A DNA stretch of 64,000 bases from Suillus spraguei (lineage: Eukaryota > Basidiomycota > Agaricomycetes > Boletales > Suillaceae): assembly GCA_016800925.1 (NCBI GenBank), contig JABCPU010000004.1, positions 248,001 through 312,000 on the forward strand, in the 5' to 3' direction. The notes below the pieces were generated by a model that saw only the letters and a list, made by a program, of their open reading frames with translations, was not told the origin of the DNA and did no database searches. The translations under genes and the position numbers were made by a program. How positions within the stretch are numbered: position 1 is the stretch's first letter; the number at the start of each line of letters is the position of its first letter. Positions 37,121 through 48,985 of this stretch are shown in pieces.

Positions 37121-37985
37121 ATGTCAATTACTCCTTCCCTAATCATAGATGAAGCAGCAAGCTATCTATCATCCGCACCATCCCTCTCAAAAGTTCCCAC
37201 CACCATCAAGCTCGAGGTCAGTATAGCATCCTTAACTTTTATTCATTTTCTAACTCGTTCACAGCTCTATGGTCTATTCAAATATCTCAAGGTGGCCCCG
37301 AAGCCGCAGGGCCCAAGACCTTACATATTTGACATGACAGGGCGCGCCAAATGGGACGCGTGGAAAGCGGCGAGCGATGCATATGAAAACAATGGCCACG
37401 CTGCGGCAGAGCGGTATCGAGCAATTGCCCAGGAACTGGGGTGGAAACCAGGTTCTACTCCCAGCAATGTGCCTGGGAAGCGATCAGAGGATGGAGGCAC
37501 GGATGGAGGTGCTCGGAATGACTCTGCTAACTCGGAGTCTTCAGGTGGTGCCGGTAGTGCCGGCGGAATGGGAACATCTGTCAGCTTACTAGTCAATCCG
37601 GGCCCAGATTTGGGCGAAGCTCAGACACTGCACGGATTGGCTATCTCAGGAGACGCAAAGAAATTAACGGCGTTCTTGCTTGCAAACCCAGCCGTCGATA
37701 TAAATGCACGCGATGAATTTGTACGTTCACTGGTGCTTCTCCACGCAAAACTCAATTTCCAGTGACAGGATTATACCGCGCTTCATTTGGCCTGTGATAG
37801 AGGGAATTTGCCAGTAGTCCAAGCATTATTGAGCCAGGGAGGAGATCCTCTGTTGAAAGTAAGGCATAGAACCTTATGATTTAGATACTGACCTCATGAT
37901 CGGGCAGGATCCCGATGATTACACTGCAGCAGAGCTGGCTCAGGTAGCCGGACATCAAGAGATATATGACCTCCTGAATAAATAG
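37121..37985 (+). CDS. Acyl-CoA-binding protein with ankyrin repeats
   Basis: The architecture matches ACBD6-type proteins: an N-terminal acyl-CoA-binding domain and C-terminal ankyrin repeats, thought to handle long-chain acyl-CoA in lipid remodelling. Exons: 37121-37216, 37265-37720, 37769-37858 and 37908-37985. The ACB signature is seen as LYGLFKYLKVAPKPQGPRPY and GRAKWDAWKAASDAYENNG. A Gly/Ser-rich linker follows, then ankyrin units HGLAISGDAKKLTAFLLANP, DYTALHLACDRGNLPVVQAL and DDYTAAELAQVAGHQEIYDL. The stop lies 156 bp from the convergent bS16m stop. It is probably cytosolic, with no signal peptide. Confidence 0.88.
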
Positions 37986-38141
37986 AAGATGTTTGAATGA
38001 TAATGAAATTATGGCTGCAATCTACATATGCAAGGCTGTAGTGGTAATATATGACTTCCTCCTCGTTCTTAACAGATGGTGGAACGAACCCACCCCAAAG
38101 CAACGTCGAATTATTCGAGACTTTCTCAGACACCAGGGGAA

Positions 38142-38564
38142 CTACGAGGTCGCTGAAGTCATTCCAAGACCACTCGTTGAGCCAGAGGAACTGTCTTTTG
38201 ACGATTCCGTGCCAAACTTTGGACCCGAAACCTTTGGGTGATACTTGGAGTCCGGCGGTAATATGCCACCCTTGAATATTTACTTTAGCACCAACAAGCG
38301 TATGAATAACAAAAGCAGACTTACACATTCCAAAAGCTTGACTACAGATTTACTAGGTAGTGCTCCAACACCTAGCCAGTATCTTATTCTGTCCACACTC
38401 CATTTGACAGTCTTGTGTGTGTCCCCGAGCTTAAGAGCAGGATCGTAGATGCCCAAAAGCTCCATAGGTTTTGCGTCTCGTCTTGTGCGCTGGTTAATAG
38501 CGACTAAATGGAATATACGGTTGTGTCTCCGGCCGTGCATGGCCATCCTGAGGCGCACAGGCAT
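38142..38564 (-). CDS. MRPS16: Mitochondrial ribosomal protein bS16m
   Basis: It is a component of the mitochondrial small ribosomal subunit. Exons 38564-38325 and 38270-38142 are joined by a 54-nt intron, giving 122 residues. The N-terminus, MPVRLRMAMHGRRHNRIFHL, is the typical S16 start. Then come VAINQRTRRDAKPMELLGIY and WSVDRIRYWLGVGALPSKSV. The second exon reads GGILPPDSKYHPK and ends in a Ser/Thr-rich fungal tail. A plus-strand frame (37993-38241) overlaps the second exon antisense and is not supported. Confidence 0.9.
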
Positions 38565-38958
38565 AGTGAGCTGACAAGTACTTAGTATACACTGAAAGAG
38601 ACTCGAGAGCGAAGGCGAAAGTTGTGTTTACTACTATTTGGTCGACGTGTTCCGCGTCGGTCGAGTTCAAGTAGTATGCGCGCAAAGTGTTCACAAATTC
38701 AATTACACTAAACTCTAGAACGCTACATTTTCTGTGATCTCAGTACAAATGATCCAAGGATTGCAGTGAATGGGCAACATTTTTTTAAAATCATACATAG
38801 TTGGTTTGGATTAAAGGGTGTGATGCTCGTACTGTCCTGCAATCATCACCGAGGTTTACCATACCTGCTCGAACAGCATGGCACCAGTGCTAGAGAAGGT
38901 TTTCTTACAAGCAACCTTACGCTAAGAGTACAAGAGCGAAGTGTTGTCTTTTCCTAAG

Positions 38959-39433
38959 TCACAAGTCCGACTCGGGACCATCGCTACCTGGAATCAACTG
39001 AGGCAGATATCAGCCCCCATCCGAACACTTAGTGAAAGAATATCACAGACCATACAAATATTGTTACCGTTGAGAAGCGTCTGCGCAAGTCGCGTTTTCT
39101 TTTTTCCCTGAGGAGTAGTCTCGCTGAGGACGACCGTCAGCATTAGGAAATCGACATACAGTTTCACTGACTATTCTGTTACATCCTCTAGCACCATGTC
39201 TGTGTGTAGGCGTGTTCAATACTAGCTCTATCGCGCAGGAAACAGTGGCCGACTTACTCACGAAGTCGTCAAAGCCAAGCAGCGTCCCAGTAAACTCACG
39301 ATCACTCTTCATGATGACCCATATCCGGGATCCAATGCATCTGTCAATCAGTTCTGCGACAATTGTCAGGAAAATGTTTCAATGGTCTTCGTTGTCTTTT
39401 GTACTCGCCTAGAGGGAGGATTTGAGAAGCCAT
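38959..39433 (-). CDS. LSM5: U6 snRNA-associated Sm-like protein LSm5
   Basis: LSm5 is one of seven ring proteins of Lsm1-7 (mRNA decay) and Lsm2-8 (U6 snRNP). The first exon, 39433-39409, gives MASQILPL. The donor is GC (GCGAGT) instead of GT, with acceptor CGCAG, a 55-nt intron. The next exon reads [20 protein letters not shown] then [20 protein letters not shown], containing Sm motif 1. The last part reads [18 protein letters not shown], containing Sm motif 2, and ends DGPESDL. All joins are in frame. The minus-strand neighbour upstream is importin alpha, ending at 39800. Confidence 0.9.
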
Positions 39434-39799
39434 GACGGTAGAGTCTGTGGTGGCGCAAAGCAAGACGGGCGAGACAACAGTCTCCCATATTCAGATCAAT
39501 GTTGTAAATTTCATGTATCGCATAACAGACATCGTAGGTAGTACATGTTACCAATAATCACCATTATCAGCTACTACACTGAATCATTTTCTCGTGCTCT
39601 GACATATATTGTATATTGTTCTGTTGCAAAGGAATTTGCGTCCGTTAGACGCGTTACATGTAATATCACACAAAGCGTGAAGGGTAAGGGGATCACGGGT
39701 TGCAAACAGAATGGGGAGTTGAATGTTGAACGATGGTGCAAGATATAAGTGACAGTAGCACACTGTGGAAGAGATGGGCGAATGAAGAACATCAACAGT

Positions 39800-41658
39800 T
39801 TACTGTTGACCGAAGCTAAAGCCTCCTTGAGGAGCAGTGACATCTGAGTGGAACTGCACAGATATTTAGTACACGAGAAAAAGATTAATATCAGCGAACT
39901 TACAGCAAATGCACCACTAGCATCAACGTTGGGTGCGCTGATTGCTGCATCCACTTCTTCCTCATCTGGGAAGTACTTGTCCATGATATTGAACGCCTTC
40001 TTATATATCTCCAGGTTGTCGTGTGATTGGAGGTTGTGGATGGTGATCATACCGCCCGCCTCTTCGACATATAGAGCGTATTGATTGACAGATCCAGGAC
40101 CTCCAGCCTGTTTATCTGTCTCGCCGACCTTCAGGATGTTATCCAGACCATCAAGGGCAACTTGAATGATCTTGTTATCCATCATAGTGAGCAGGTCACA
40201 TAGTGGCTTGATACAGCCTTGCGAGACAAGATAGCGGATCTGCGCTGGTTCGTGAAGACCACCGGACGTTGCGTTTGAGATTGCCCAGCAGGCCTCCTTC
40301 CGCGTTTTGAAGTCGGCATTGGAAAGGATATTGATAAGTGGAGGAATAATATTGGCATCGATGACTGCCTGAATTTGGGGAGGTGACCCAGCGGTGATGT
40401 TGGAGATCGTCCAGCATGCTTCTTTCCTGATACCCTCTTTGGGGGAGGATAGCAGCGAAAGAAGAGCGGGTAAGGCCCCAGACGCGATAACGACTTGAGT
40501 CTGGAGATCATCTCCAGTAACAATGTTGCCGATTGAACGAAGAGCGGGTGTTTGCACGGAGGTTGAAGTGTGCATGAGTAGATCAACGAGGCGCCGACAT
40601 ACAGCTGACTCGATAACTGCTTGGATCTTGTCGTTCGAACCATCTGAAAGGTATGAAATAGCCCAGCAAGCATCAATCAGAATTTCGTCATCGAGCGAGT
40701 AAATGAGTTTGGTCAAGACGGTCAATGCAGGAGAGATCTAGTGGAAGATGTCAACATCCTATGCATACAAGCCATGATTTATCACAAACCAGTTCCCAGT
40801 CGGGTTGAGGGTTTTTGCCCCTACAGAAGTTGCTCAAGGTCCACGTAGCGTTCCTGAGCATGCTGAGTTTGTGATTTTCGCTTAGCAAAGTTAGGAGTGG
40901 CCTCAATGCTCCTTGCTGCAGGACGTAATCTCTGCATTGTGGGCTGTCACCCGCGATGTTTCCGAGGGCCCATACCGCCTGCTCGCGAACATCGAGAACC
41001 GGCGATGACAAGAGGTTGATGAACTCGGGGACGGCTCCAGCGGAGATAACAACTTGAGTGTGCTCAGCGGTCCCAGAAGCAATATTTGTGAGTGCCCAAG
41101 CAGCCTCGAACTATAGACCAATTAGTATCGGCTCAATAGCAATTCGCGGAACAACATACCTGCAACATGGAAGCACCAGTCCGAAGGAATTCAACAAAAC
41201 GGGGTACAACACCACATTCGATGACTTTCTCGATTGGAGGGTTTCTCTCCTTTGACAACAGTTTCCGGAACTTCGTAGTTGCATCCAACTGGCGATCAGG
41301 ATCATTGGAAAACACGCCACTAATCATTTCTTCCGCAAGCTGCAAGTAGATTCAGTAAACCATCACGAAGCAGATGAGATCGTACGCACCGGAGGCTCCC
41401 AACTGCTTGTCGTCGCTTCTTCATCTGAGTCGGCTGAAGCTGAGGGGAGGAAATTACGCCTTTTTGCGATATTCTCCTCGCGCTTCTGCCTTCTGATCTC
41501 AACTTGCTGCTCCTCCCTGCGACGCCTAAGATCGTCCTGCTTTAAACCACCTTTATTCTTATAGTCTGATCAAACACGCGTCTTCAGTGATTGATGTCGA
41601 GAAAAAAAAATGAGACAAGCATACTGGCTCTGCGGTGTTCCATAGTACGTGACTCCAT
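39800..41658 (-). CDS. SRP1: Importin alpha (karyopherin alpha)
   Basis: It recognises classical nuclear localisation signals and binds importin beta. ATG 41658 begins [18 protein letters not shown]. The basic importin-beta-binding domain includes [20 protein letters not shown]. About ten armadillo repeats follow, with the Trp-Asn pairs that hold NLS residues visible in [59 protein letters not shown] and [12 protein letters not shown]. The C-terminus is [12 protein letters not shown] after an acidic segment ([13 protein letters not shown]). The final splice was set at the acceptor GTGCAG because it restores this typical tail. Six or so introns, all in frame. Confidence 0.94.
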
Positions 41659-42074
41659 GACGGATGGTTGGATCACAAAAATCTAAGAAATGATGGAAGG
41701 GAGAGATAGAACCAGAAAGAAGATCAAGATGTTGAAAGCCCTCGCGTCACAACAAAGGAAAGCATTATCAGCCATGCGTGACACTGTCATATCCATCTCA
41801 CGATGTGACTCAATTAGTCACGTCACGAAATTTTAGTCTTTGTGGCTACACAGTATTTACTAGTAGCTGGTACTTAGTGGTGCTGACCGACCGCTGTGGT
41901 GTAGTTGTGTTGTTGTGTACGTTCCCGTACCTCGATCGAACTTTACACAAGAGCACCGCACAATAAACTTCTAAATACCGAAAATGTTCGATTACAGCTA
42001 GGATACAGTGTGGATAATAATTTACGAGTCAAACGGGTACTGGTAAACTATAGTTAGCCTTTCGGGCTGATCAA
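41659..42074. other. Intergenic
   Basis: Promoter side of importin alpha and the 3' end of Rpn2. No gene seen. Confidence 0.4.
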
Positions 42075-45000
42075 TCATGGTTGACAATTACTCACCTCAA
42101 ATGATTCTGGGGGGTCAACATCCGGCGAATTCTCATCTAGAGCAATATGGATTGAAGGTCTGGTATGATGATGTACGAGGGCTTGCGGTTGCGCATGTCC
42201 ATTCTCAGTTGGCACTGGCTCCACGGCGGGAGGTTCGAACGAAATGAACTCTGCCTCTGTGTCCGGCTTCTCATCCACCATCAGGAGAATACCACCCCCG
42301 CCCGCGTACCGTTCTGAGGCAACACCGGATGGGGCCTTCCTGATACCAGGGTTCGGGTTCCCTTTGCCGCCGGTCTTGGGCACGACGGTGTTCAATGATA
42401 CCGGTCGAACAGGTTGATACCGTCCCTCAGGGGGAAAGCTGATGTAGGCGAGCTGCGTAGGGGTAACACGGGAGAAGTTCGCAACATTCTCTGAGGAAGG
42501 CTCTGATTTCCGTTTCGGCTTAGCGTCTTCGGGAGCGTTAGTCGAAGGAAGCCCATCCGCAGGCTTGCCAGCAGGACCCTCTTCACCTTTCATTTCAACG
42601 TCGCCATCTTTCTTTTGCTCAGGCCTCTCGTCCTGAAATATATCACATACATAAGTGAAAAACACCCTAGTTTAAACGCAACCACGCATACCGTATCCAT
42701 GGCATCAGCATCAGCAGCCGCTTTCTTCTTTTCTCTTGCTTTGACCTTAGCGGTTGTCGAAAGAACTGCGGTAGCCGCTTTAGCAAAGGTCTCCCGTTTG
42801 GGAGGTGTGGCGGGAGGAGGATAGGCGAAAAGACTGGGTCTAGCATTGGAGACAAACTCGAACTTTGGCACCTGAACTCTGATTAAGTGAAAGTGGCTAA
42901 GCAGCGTTGCGTGGCGCCTACCTTCAAGTCTTCATTCAAGCCAATGATAGCGGTTGGTTCAAACGCGAGGCACGCGCAGTGTGCTAATGGATACCAATAC
43001 CAGAACTGGCAGAACATGGTCAAACCAACGATCGCGTTTGTGTTTTTGCTCCCTGCTCGACTCTGCAAGCTAATGGTGACGTTGCGGCCACCAGCATCTA
43101 TCAAACCTTGGCCAATGGCAGCACCGAAACGTGCCATAGGATCTTCGTGCTTGTCAGACACCACTTTAGTGTAGAGGGCACGGGTTGAGGACATGGATGG
43201 AGATGAGGCTTCTGATTGTTGGACCAAGATCATACCGAGGGCGATGAAGGCACCCTGTCGCACGAAATCAACGCCATCCTTGGTCATGGGCTCAAGGATC
43301 TCAACGGCATCTTGAAGACCAGTGCCTGCGCATGCGATACCCAGGGCTAGGGTTGCACCACAACGAACGTGTGGATTGTAACTTTCACTGAGGAGCTGAA
43401 CGATTCGAGGGACTTGGCCTGGGTTCTTGAATAGGAGAAAGGCAAGTGAGGTCACAGCTGCCCTCCGGACATCATCTGAGGTGTCAGAGACCGCAATGTG
43501 CAGTAGCTGCCGGACTGCGTCATTATTTGACGTCCCTGCGTAAGCTAGTGCGAGAGTGTAGACACCGCCATAACGTAAAATAGGGTCCTAGATGAACACT
43601 TCAATAAGAGCGCTGAACATCATGGCAGAGCTTTTACCTTTTCAGTCAAAAGTGAAGTAATTGTAGAGTCGGCCTCCTCTTGGCGACCATAGAATATGAA
43701 CGCCAGCCCCATAGCCAGGCCGCGGATGATCTTTTCGTGTTGGGTCTCTCTAGCATACGTCAACATCTCCTCCGCGGAGGTCCGATCTGCAGAACCAAGC
43801 ATCACGAGACCCATAGCATAACCAGCCGCTTCGCCGGCCACGGCAGAATCGGTGAACAGCGTCTCTTTCAAATCATCGTAGGCATCGGAACTTCTTCCAC
43901 CCATTGCTGAAATACCAAGGCCGAGAGCGGCACCGTGCTGCACAACTTCGCCCTGAGCGGTTTTCATGGTCTCGCGAAGGTAATTTTCAACGGGTTGACC
44001 GCTACCGCAGCCAGCGTTGATCAGACCAAGAGCATAAAGAGCACCGCCCTCAGAGTACGCGGCCCCTTGAATCTGGCTTTCACCCCCTGCTTGGGGTAGG
44101 TATGGGCCAAGAATATTCATTCCCTCCTCGAAATGACCCTTATGAATGACGCCGAGGGCAGCGGTCGTAGAGAACTTGGCCCAGTTAGACGCCAAACCGA
44201 GCCATTCGAGGTTTTCGCGAAGGAACACATCGGAAGTTGTTCCAGCGTGCATGAAAGCGTTCTGTAGAGTGACCGCAGTATGATATATAGACGTCCGGGC
44301 TTCGAGAACGTCCTGCCGACAGGATATTAACAATGTTCAAATCTACCATGAAAATACTCACCTTGGTATTCTTCAGAATTAGCATATCTACTTTATTGTT
44401 GCGCTTCAAGAATTCCAGGTATAGTTTGACAGACTCCTGCCCATCCAGGATTTTACGGAGCTTGTCGTATATGTCTTGTGTTTCCTGGAGAACACACTTC
44501 ATGTATGGTTGGTATGCATATGATAATACTTACTTCCTTGCCCTCAGGTAAGTCGGCCTTCACTCCCTGCAAGAATTCCCGACCACCTCCCTCAACCAAG
44601 TCGAATGCGAATTGATATGCAAGGAGCCTCTCCTTTGGAACAAGAGACGTCAGAAGTGGAACGACCAGTGACGGCCGGTTAAGGGTGACTAGTAGCCGAG
44701 CAAGGGCATGAATGTGCGGAGATTTTGACAGTGATGTTGGAGGAGGGAAGAGAGGTAGGAGGAAGTTGAGAACTTGATCACGATAGGAGAGGGAGAAGCC
44801 TGTATCCAAAACAGCTTCCATCGTGTATGAGAGCAGGGAGACGTCGTGGGTTAACTCATATATCCGGTTCACAACATCAAGACGATGAGACTCCAATGCA
44901 ATGCCAATTGCCTGCCCACAAACAGTAAGCTCGGAGTAGGTAGTATCCACAACGATTCTGTTACCTGGCGGTACTCCCCCTCTTCAATACAGCGATCAAA

Positions 45001-45554
45001 AATGCTTTCTATGATAGCTTGTAACCGAGCATCGATCTTCGTCGAGCTCCCGGAAGGCTCTTCGGTGCGTAGTGTGACATATCGGTCAATTGCGTTGGCT
45101 TAGAGGTGAGTAAATAGCGTAAGTAGATTTATGGGCAAGGGCAAAGGGTCCGGTACTCACATATCACTGTCTCGACATATTCGCCTGCGCCATGTGCGCG
45201 AGTCTCAGCCTGGAACGCGCTCCCTGCGCCCAAGGCAAAGGACAAGGCTTCGTCATACTCTCCCAAGAAATAATACACTTTGCTGGCCAGTAAAGCAGCA
45301 TTATGGCGAGCAGGCTTTGGAAGGTCATCGGACTCGTATAAGCTTTCTCTAAGAATGAATTCCGAGGTCAGAATCGACTAGTGTGCAGTGAGCAATGGCA
45401 AGCCATACATGAGTGCAATGTGCTCCGAAATTTCTGCCCAAAACTGAGGAACAAGAGGAATGAGTGCTTTGAGAGCATGTTGCTTAAATACGGTGTCTGG
45501 TTCCTGTAGGAGAGCGAGCACGCCGGCCGCAGAAGATTGGGAACGGACGACCAT
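42075..45554 (-). CDS. RPN2: 26S proteasome regulatory subunit Rpn2 (PSMD1)
   Basis: Rpn2 is the largest non-ATPase subunit of the proteasome base; it holds Rpn13 and contacts Rpn10. ATG 45554 starts [20 protein letters not shown], then [20 protein letters not shown]. The PC-repeat toroid is very clear: [102 protein letters not shown] and [17 protein letters not shown] Lys/Glu-rich insert follows ([17 protein letters not shown]). About nine introns keep frame. The C-terminus is uncertain: reading through gives [12 protein letters not shown], but a GTGAGT donor sits right after ESFE, so a further short exon may exist downstream of 42075. Confidence 0.93.
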
Positions 45555-45702
45555 GACTTTCAAGTCGAAGAATACTATGAGACGCGTCACCTTTCATCAC
45601 GCTACACACGAACAAGTCTTTCAATCGGAGATTCAATTCATATTCCCGACCTCATCCGTCCAAACGTGAATATTCATTGACATTAATTCAACACCCATAT
45701 TC
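45555..45702. promoter_or_regulatory. Bidirectional intergenic region, RPN2 / COX13
   Basis: The divergent start codons of Rpn2 and COX13 are 148 bp apart, so regulatory sequence is shared. I see no PACE element that I could name with confidence. Confidence 0.5.
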
Positions 45703-46278
45703 ATGTTTGTTCGCACCGCCGTACGTACCGTCGCTCGCGCAGCTCCCAGAGGTTCTCGCGCTTCCTCTGCCGATGCAGGTGCAGGCGATTATTTTGCAAA
45801 GCGTGATGTGGTCAGGGCCCATGCTGCAGGTTTGCACAAGCACTGTCTTACGGATATAATTGATCCTGAATTCACCTGACAGAGGTTACTCAGCTTTGGC
45901 GCAGAATAAGGTTGGTTTAATACTTCCTATCTGGTTGATCACTTCTGACATTATGCAAGCTTCTATGTTTGCGTCCCAGCTAGTGTGTTTTAATATCGAT
46001 TGTCTGTTTGGTCTGCTCACCCCTTTTCAGCCGTTGCCTGCGCCCTTTGGGTGCGTAACGTGGAGGCCGAACATGCCGAACATGTAGAGCATATAAAGGC
46101 AGAGCATGATGGTCACCTCCCCGACATCCCTCAGTACGAATACATGAACCGTCGTGTCAAGCCTTACCCTTGGGGTATGAACTCGCTGTTCTTCAACCCA
46201 CATGTAAGCCGTTCCACTGTTTTCGTGTTCATCTTAATTCATGATTTGTAGGTCAACAAAGACTTGTCGGAGGAATGA
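45703..46278 (+). CDS. COX13: Cytochrome c oxidase subunit VIa
   Basis: This nuclear-encoded subunit of complex IV sits in the inner mitochondrial membrane and affects regulation and dimer stability. ATG 45703 gives a presequence MFVRTAVRTVARAAPRGSRA. The mature part reads EVTQLWRRISFYVCVPATVA, with the single membrane helix continuing CALWVRN. Then PQYEYMNRRVKPYPWGMNSL, the highly conserved segment, and FFNPHVNKDLSEE at the end. Four introns, all in frame. Length of about 136 residues is usual. Confidence 0.92.
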
Positions 46279-47410
46279 TCTTGTTTCATATCAGTAGACT
46301 ATGATGCAATTTCATCTCATCCAACAATTTCAGCAGCATTGTCATCTCTATCACTCCGGTCGGTGCGCAAGTCGCAATTTCTTGGTGTTATGTCTTCATA
46401 GTTTCGATGAAGTGCCCGTTAAGTTTTTGATGTCGCTGCCATGATCGTCAATATAAAGTGTGATTGAGGACTCAAGCAAGGAATACACGCTGGCCCCTCT
46501 AACTGTGACTTATGTGAAGGTCACAAATATTTAGACATCAGCGCAAGACTTGTGCCCCGCGCGTGAAATACTGGGGCTTCTATTTCACTGCTTGCAAGCC
46601 AGAAATTTTACCTCCCAGTCCCATTGCAGAATGTTACAACCGATCCTCGTCATCAGGAAAGTATGATATAAACGATACGTATCGCAGGTTAGAGACCAGG
46701 TGGCCCTTGGAATATTGGTACGTCTCAATTTGTACTCGTGTCTGAAAGCATACAAATCACAGTCTTGACTGACAATTTTTTCCTTAATTGCTGCCTGCAA
46801 CATAGCGCGCTTGCGTATCTTTGTGAGGTTTGTGGCAAGGATTTGCATGGTCTTACGGTGCTCCTTCAGACAACCATCAAGTACGCCTTCCCCGATCACA
46901 GCGCGTTTTAGGAGTTGAACACACTTTTCAATATTGTTACATTCCGGAAGCTGGAAGTGTTGCCTCAGTACTATGCTAGCTTCGCCGGACGAACCTTAAG
47001 CTGTCGTTGGTAGATATTTGCTTTCTGGACGAACACCATGCTTACATAAAACTTGTTGCTCCTTTCGCGCCGACTCGCGTGCGACTCTAGGACATCGTGG
47101 CCTCGGTCAGCAGGACACTAGCGGAGGCAACTCGATATTCTACAGGACTAGTGATCTGAAGGTGTAATTATGAGCATCTAGAAGTGGTTTTGACCCGATA
47201 TCGCTGTCGACGTCGCAGTCAATAAGGTGAAGCCCGTTGCTTCTTACAGGAATCTGTTGCAGGTTCGGAAACTGCTCGGCAATTTTTTTATGGAAAGCCA
47301 GACCACCGTGCTCTACTTCCAATGCTTCCATTGGCCTCCGAACACACTGCCACCGTTCTAATGTGTGATGTAGATTTATTTTCGCTACCAATATAAGGGA
47401 GTGGATTATC
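46279..47410. other. Intergenic, only unsupported frames
   Basis: Minus-strand frames at 46585-46899 and 47140-47412 are open but match nothing I know and have no connecting splice sites that I trust. Confidence 0.3.
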
Positions 47411-47958
47411 ATGTTTTACCACTGGGACCTCATTCAAATTGGTCGTCTTCCTGTCTTTGTTGCTTTTGACTTTGAATCGCATTCTTCTCTCGTCTCTTCC
47501 TCTATTGCTCGTTCACTCGGCCATTTGGGCCCAAGTCGGCATTTTGCTGAGATTTCCATGGCCTCAGTGATTCATCGCGATACGCTCACTACCGATGTCG
47601 AGTTCGAGTTCGAGGTCGCGATGTGGATAAACTGGTTTGCTGCGTGGCCACCGTTTTGTAGGAAGACGAGACTCCCGTCTCCAATTCTCTATGTTTGGCC
47701 TTCAAAGTGGTAGCAGTGTCTCATTGTCCTCGTTTTTTGATATCTGCTGATTTCCCTGTGTTTCTAGAAACTTCATGTATACTTAGTGGTAATGTCAATC
47801 ATATTGAACTTACTGATGATGGTGAATTCGAATTATCTCAGTCTTCGTCCCTTGTTGGGGCAGTTTTATTGTGTCGTAGACGTTCAGACTCGAACTTGAC
47901 TGTCCATGTCATCTTTTTCGGACCGTATCAATCAGGGCCCCATAAGTTTTCAACTTAG
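47411..47958 (+). other. Possible gene fragment, two adjoining frames
   Basis: Two plus-strand frames, 47411-47713 and 47695-47958, lie in different frames and would need a splice or frameshift to join. The first contains FVAFDFESHSSLVSSSIARS, which faintly recalls the loop after the active site of retropepsin-like proteases, but the Asp-Thr/Ser-Gly triad is absent. I regard it as an unrecognised or decayed sequence. Confidence 0.2.
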
Positions 47959-47984
47959 GAAGTGTCCTCAATTGGAAGACTTGA

Positions 47985-48985
47985 AGTAGTTTACCACAAC
48001 GGAATCAAAATCTGTTTCTCTTGGAATACGCACGTTCAAAACCTGCTAAACTACAGTTTTTTTCTATCGGAACACAGTTTGACATTCACTCATGGATGAT
48101 TTCTTTAGAAGTTCACTGTAAGTGATTTTAGCCAGGTGGTTGCTACAACAGAATCAAAATCTGTTTCTCTTACACTGTGCAGGTTTGAAACCTGTCGAGG
48201 AGGCTTTTTCCTATCGGAACACATATCGATATTCACTTATTGATGGTTTCTGTAGAAACTCACCGTAATGGGTCTTAGCCAGGTGGTTGCCACAACAGGA
48301 TCAAAATCTGTTTCTCCTGGACTGTGCAGGTTCGAAACCTGCAGACGACGAGGTTTTTCTATCGGAACACACCTTGATATCCACTCGTTTCTTTAGAAGC
48401 TCACCGGAACTAGTCTCAGCCTGGTGGTTGCCACATGGACTGTGCAGGTTTGAAACGTGCTGACGACAAGGTTTTCTTCTATCGGAACACACCTTGGTAC
48501 CCACTCATGGATGGTTTCTTTGGAAGCTCACTGGAACTGGTCTTAGCCAGGTGGTTGCCACAACAGAATCAAAATCTGTTTCTCTTGGACTGTGCAGGTT
48601 TGAAACGTGCCGATGACAAGGTTTTTTCTATCGAAACACACATTGATATTTGCTCGTGGATGGTTTCTTTGGAAGTTCCTCGTAACTGGTCTTAGCCAGT
48701 TACCACAACAGAATCCTCTCTTAGAATGTGCAGGTTCGAAACCTGTTGATGACAACGTTTTTTTCTCTATCAGCGCACCTTGACATTCACCCGTGCATCT
48801 TAACTGTTCTTAGCCAAGTGGTTATCACGACCAAATCAAAATCTGTTTCTCTTGCACTACAGGTTTGAAACCTGCCGAACGATAGGTTTTTTCATTACAA
48901 AACACACATTCCTTCACGAGAAGCTCCTTTAACTGGTCTTAACCAGGTGGTTACTGGACTTGGTTCGAAACCACAACATTTTATG
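47985..48985 (+). repeat. Tandem array of about eight tRNA-like Pol III-type units
   Basis: The units recur every 117-150 nt and share, in order, up to four elements. First, an A-box-like TAGCCAGGTGG (TAGCCAAGTGG near 48811 fits the consensus exactly). Second, an anticodon-like arm ACAGAATCAAAATCTGT, a 5-bp stem with a 7-nt loop whose positions 34-36 would be CAA (leucine). Third, a 14-nt spacer the size of a class II variable arm. Fourth, a T-arm GCAGGTTCGAAACCTGC containing a B-box, then a run of 4-7 T about 10-15 nt later. T-arms lie near 48030, 48179, 48326, 48443, 48593, 48728, 48857 and 48960. The unit at 48443 lacks the anticodon arm; the first and last are degenerate. Acceptor and D stems do not pair, so these are not normal tRNA genes. 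A tRNA-derived satellite or SINE-like family is likely. Confidence 0.75.

Noticed and set aside
37993..38241. Plus-strand frame of 82 codons starting at TTG
   Set aside because: It is antisense to the second exon of the bS16m gene, which is firmly supported, and it lacks an ATG at the quoted start.
26000..46000. Cluster of mitochondrial genes as a functional unit
   Set aside because: mS35, succinyl-CoA ligase alpha, bS16m and COX13 are scattered on both strands among unrelated genes; this looks like chance.
48301..48755. Frames of 67-86 codons on both strands across the tRNA-like repeats
   Set aside because: They repeat their own sequence because the DNA repeats, and the same units explain them without coding function.
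47985..48985. CRISPR array
   Set aside because: Repeats are about 80-100 nt with diverged spacers, tRNA-like arms and no Cas genes, and the genome is eukaryotic.
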